64,000 nt of DNA from Thamnaconus septentrionalis (taxonomy: Eukaryota > Chordata > Actinopteri > Tetraodontiformes > Monacanthidae): positions 8,994,001 through 9,058,000 of the forward strand of contig CM020516.1 in the NCBI GenBank assembly GCA_009823395.1. Reading direction: 5' to 3'. This document shows, one piece after another, positions 63,143 through 64,000 of this stretch; the stretch's first letter is position 1; every line of letters begins with the position of its first letter. The notes under the pieces were generated by a model. The model was not told the origin of the DNA, ran no database searches, and worked only from the letters and a program-made list of their open reading frames with translations. The translations under genes and the position numbers were made by a program.

Positions 63143-64000
63143 CCACTAACAACCAAACCACCGAAAAAAAAACAATCAATGTGATCAATGGGCGGGCAAA
63201 ACGACAGACACACACCAGCCAAGCCACTGCAGTGCTCAGACTGTTACATAAGAGAGCAGCTAAGTAATCGAATCTTTGCAGCACCTCACATTCCCCTTTT
63301 CTTCTTGACTCTATTAGCCAGCACAGAAAATGACATTCAAATCAGATTACGTATGCAATGAATGCTCTTGTGTTATTCATTACGATGAGGAGGACAAGAG
63401 TACAGAAACGCAGGTGTGTGTTCCCTGGTTTGCGCCACAAAAAGGTAGCTTCACTGTGACAGTGAGTCAATGAGAGGTGTCATTTGAATTTCTGACCTTG
63501 AATTTGCATTAGCAGGACAGTGAAAGGTTGTTCTGTTCCTTTGAGAGACCAAAAGACTAGCCACAATTTTCTTACTGTTGTTTCCCCACCCATCCCCATG
63601 TTTAAATCACGGTGTCATCTGCGTAGTGATTGAAGTCGAGGATATAAAGCCTTGAATACAGCACATACTGGGAACATACAGGGCCATGGATGAAGCACAA
63701 CATAACTATAACTTGTCATCCTCTTCCTCTGATTTTATTGCATTTATCTTTGCTGAGTGCTTTTTGCTCTCATGAGGTAATATTGGCCTAAAAGGCGCCT
63801 TATGATCATTGTTATGATTAGAACAACATCAAGAATAATACTTATAATAATAATAGAGCCAGTAAGCTCAGATACCCTAAATATTTTTGTTCCAGCAATA
63901 ATATCCTAATTCTGACAGGTTTTTCATTCCATCAGAAGATTTTTTCAAATCTGCATTTCACGGTAAGAAAACAATAAGACAAAAAGAATGAGTTGTAAAA

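Larger units (their letters stand above)
57111..64000 (-). other. Inferred INSYN2A intron, no exon recognised
   Basis: The preceding INSYN2A coding exon should encode most of the protein, including a coiled-coil-like segment with words such as LISSSQETIKVL. Nothing resembling it was found on the minus strand up to the right edge. The stretch holds a GA array, a short TIR element near 61.3 kb and a CA array near 63.1 kb. Confidence 0.6.

Overview
The window is vertebrate nuclear DNA, most likely from a teleost fish. Exons are short and split by spliceosomal introns (about 0.1 to 4.5 kb), CA/GT/CT microsatellites are dense, non-coding DNA dominates, and several repeat fragments look like common fish hAT-type elements, LINE tails and dispersed repeats. 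There are no operons, ribosome binding sites, CRISPR arrays or prokaryotic genes. Nearly all open frames in the window are chance frames. Genes were recognised from exon peptides flanked by splice sites and checked by reading-phase continuity.

Three genes are supported, all on the minus strand, in the order of human chromosome 10q26.2 (ADAM12, C10orf90, then INSYN2A, which in human lies inside DOCK1). (1) At 17,344-17,458 there is a signal-peptide first exon whose position fits ADAM12. Bases 1-17,343 would then be its first intron, since no further ADAM12 exon was seen there. (2) From 28.8 kb down to 20.86 kb is a C10orf90 (FATS)-like gene carrying an ALMS motif. Seven exons join in one frame without a stop, giving roughly 400 residues, and the protein ends LLDQILQR. 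A further well-formed exon at 33,371-33,433 may be its 5' part. (3) At 56,530-56,713 is the terminal coding exon of INSYN2A, an inhibitory-synapse factor. Its larger upstream coding exon must lie beyond the right edge.

The most notable negative is DOCK1. In human it encloses INSYN2A, so many plus-strand exons would be expected between about 34 and 56 kb. None was recognised by eye. The nested gene may have outlived its host here, as could happen in one of the two copies left by the teleost genome duplication.

The rest is repeats and unassigned sequence: two LINE 3' remnants (2.3-2.76 kb and 31.5-32.0 kb, the latter ending in a long TCTA array), a PIF/Harbinger-like element with TAA target duplications (53.7-54.6 kb), a foldback-like palindrome cluster (39.16-39.65 kb), a short TIR element with an internal hairpin (61.27-61.54 kb), hAT-like fragments (13.55, 43.2 and 56.76 kb), an unnamed two-copy repeat (4.84 and 50.74 kb) and many microsatellites. 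Two microsatellite or homopolymer tracts lie directly in splice-acceptor tracts of the ALMS gene. No new gene system was found. All boundaries and identities come from reading the sequence by eye, without alignment.
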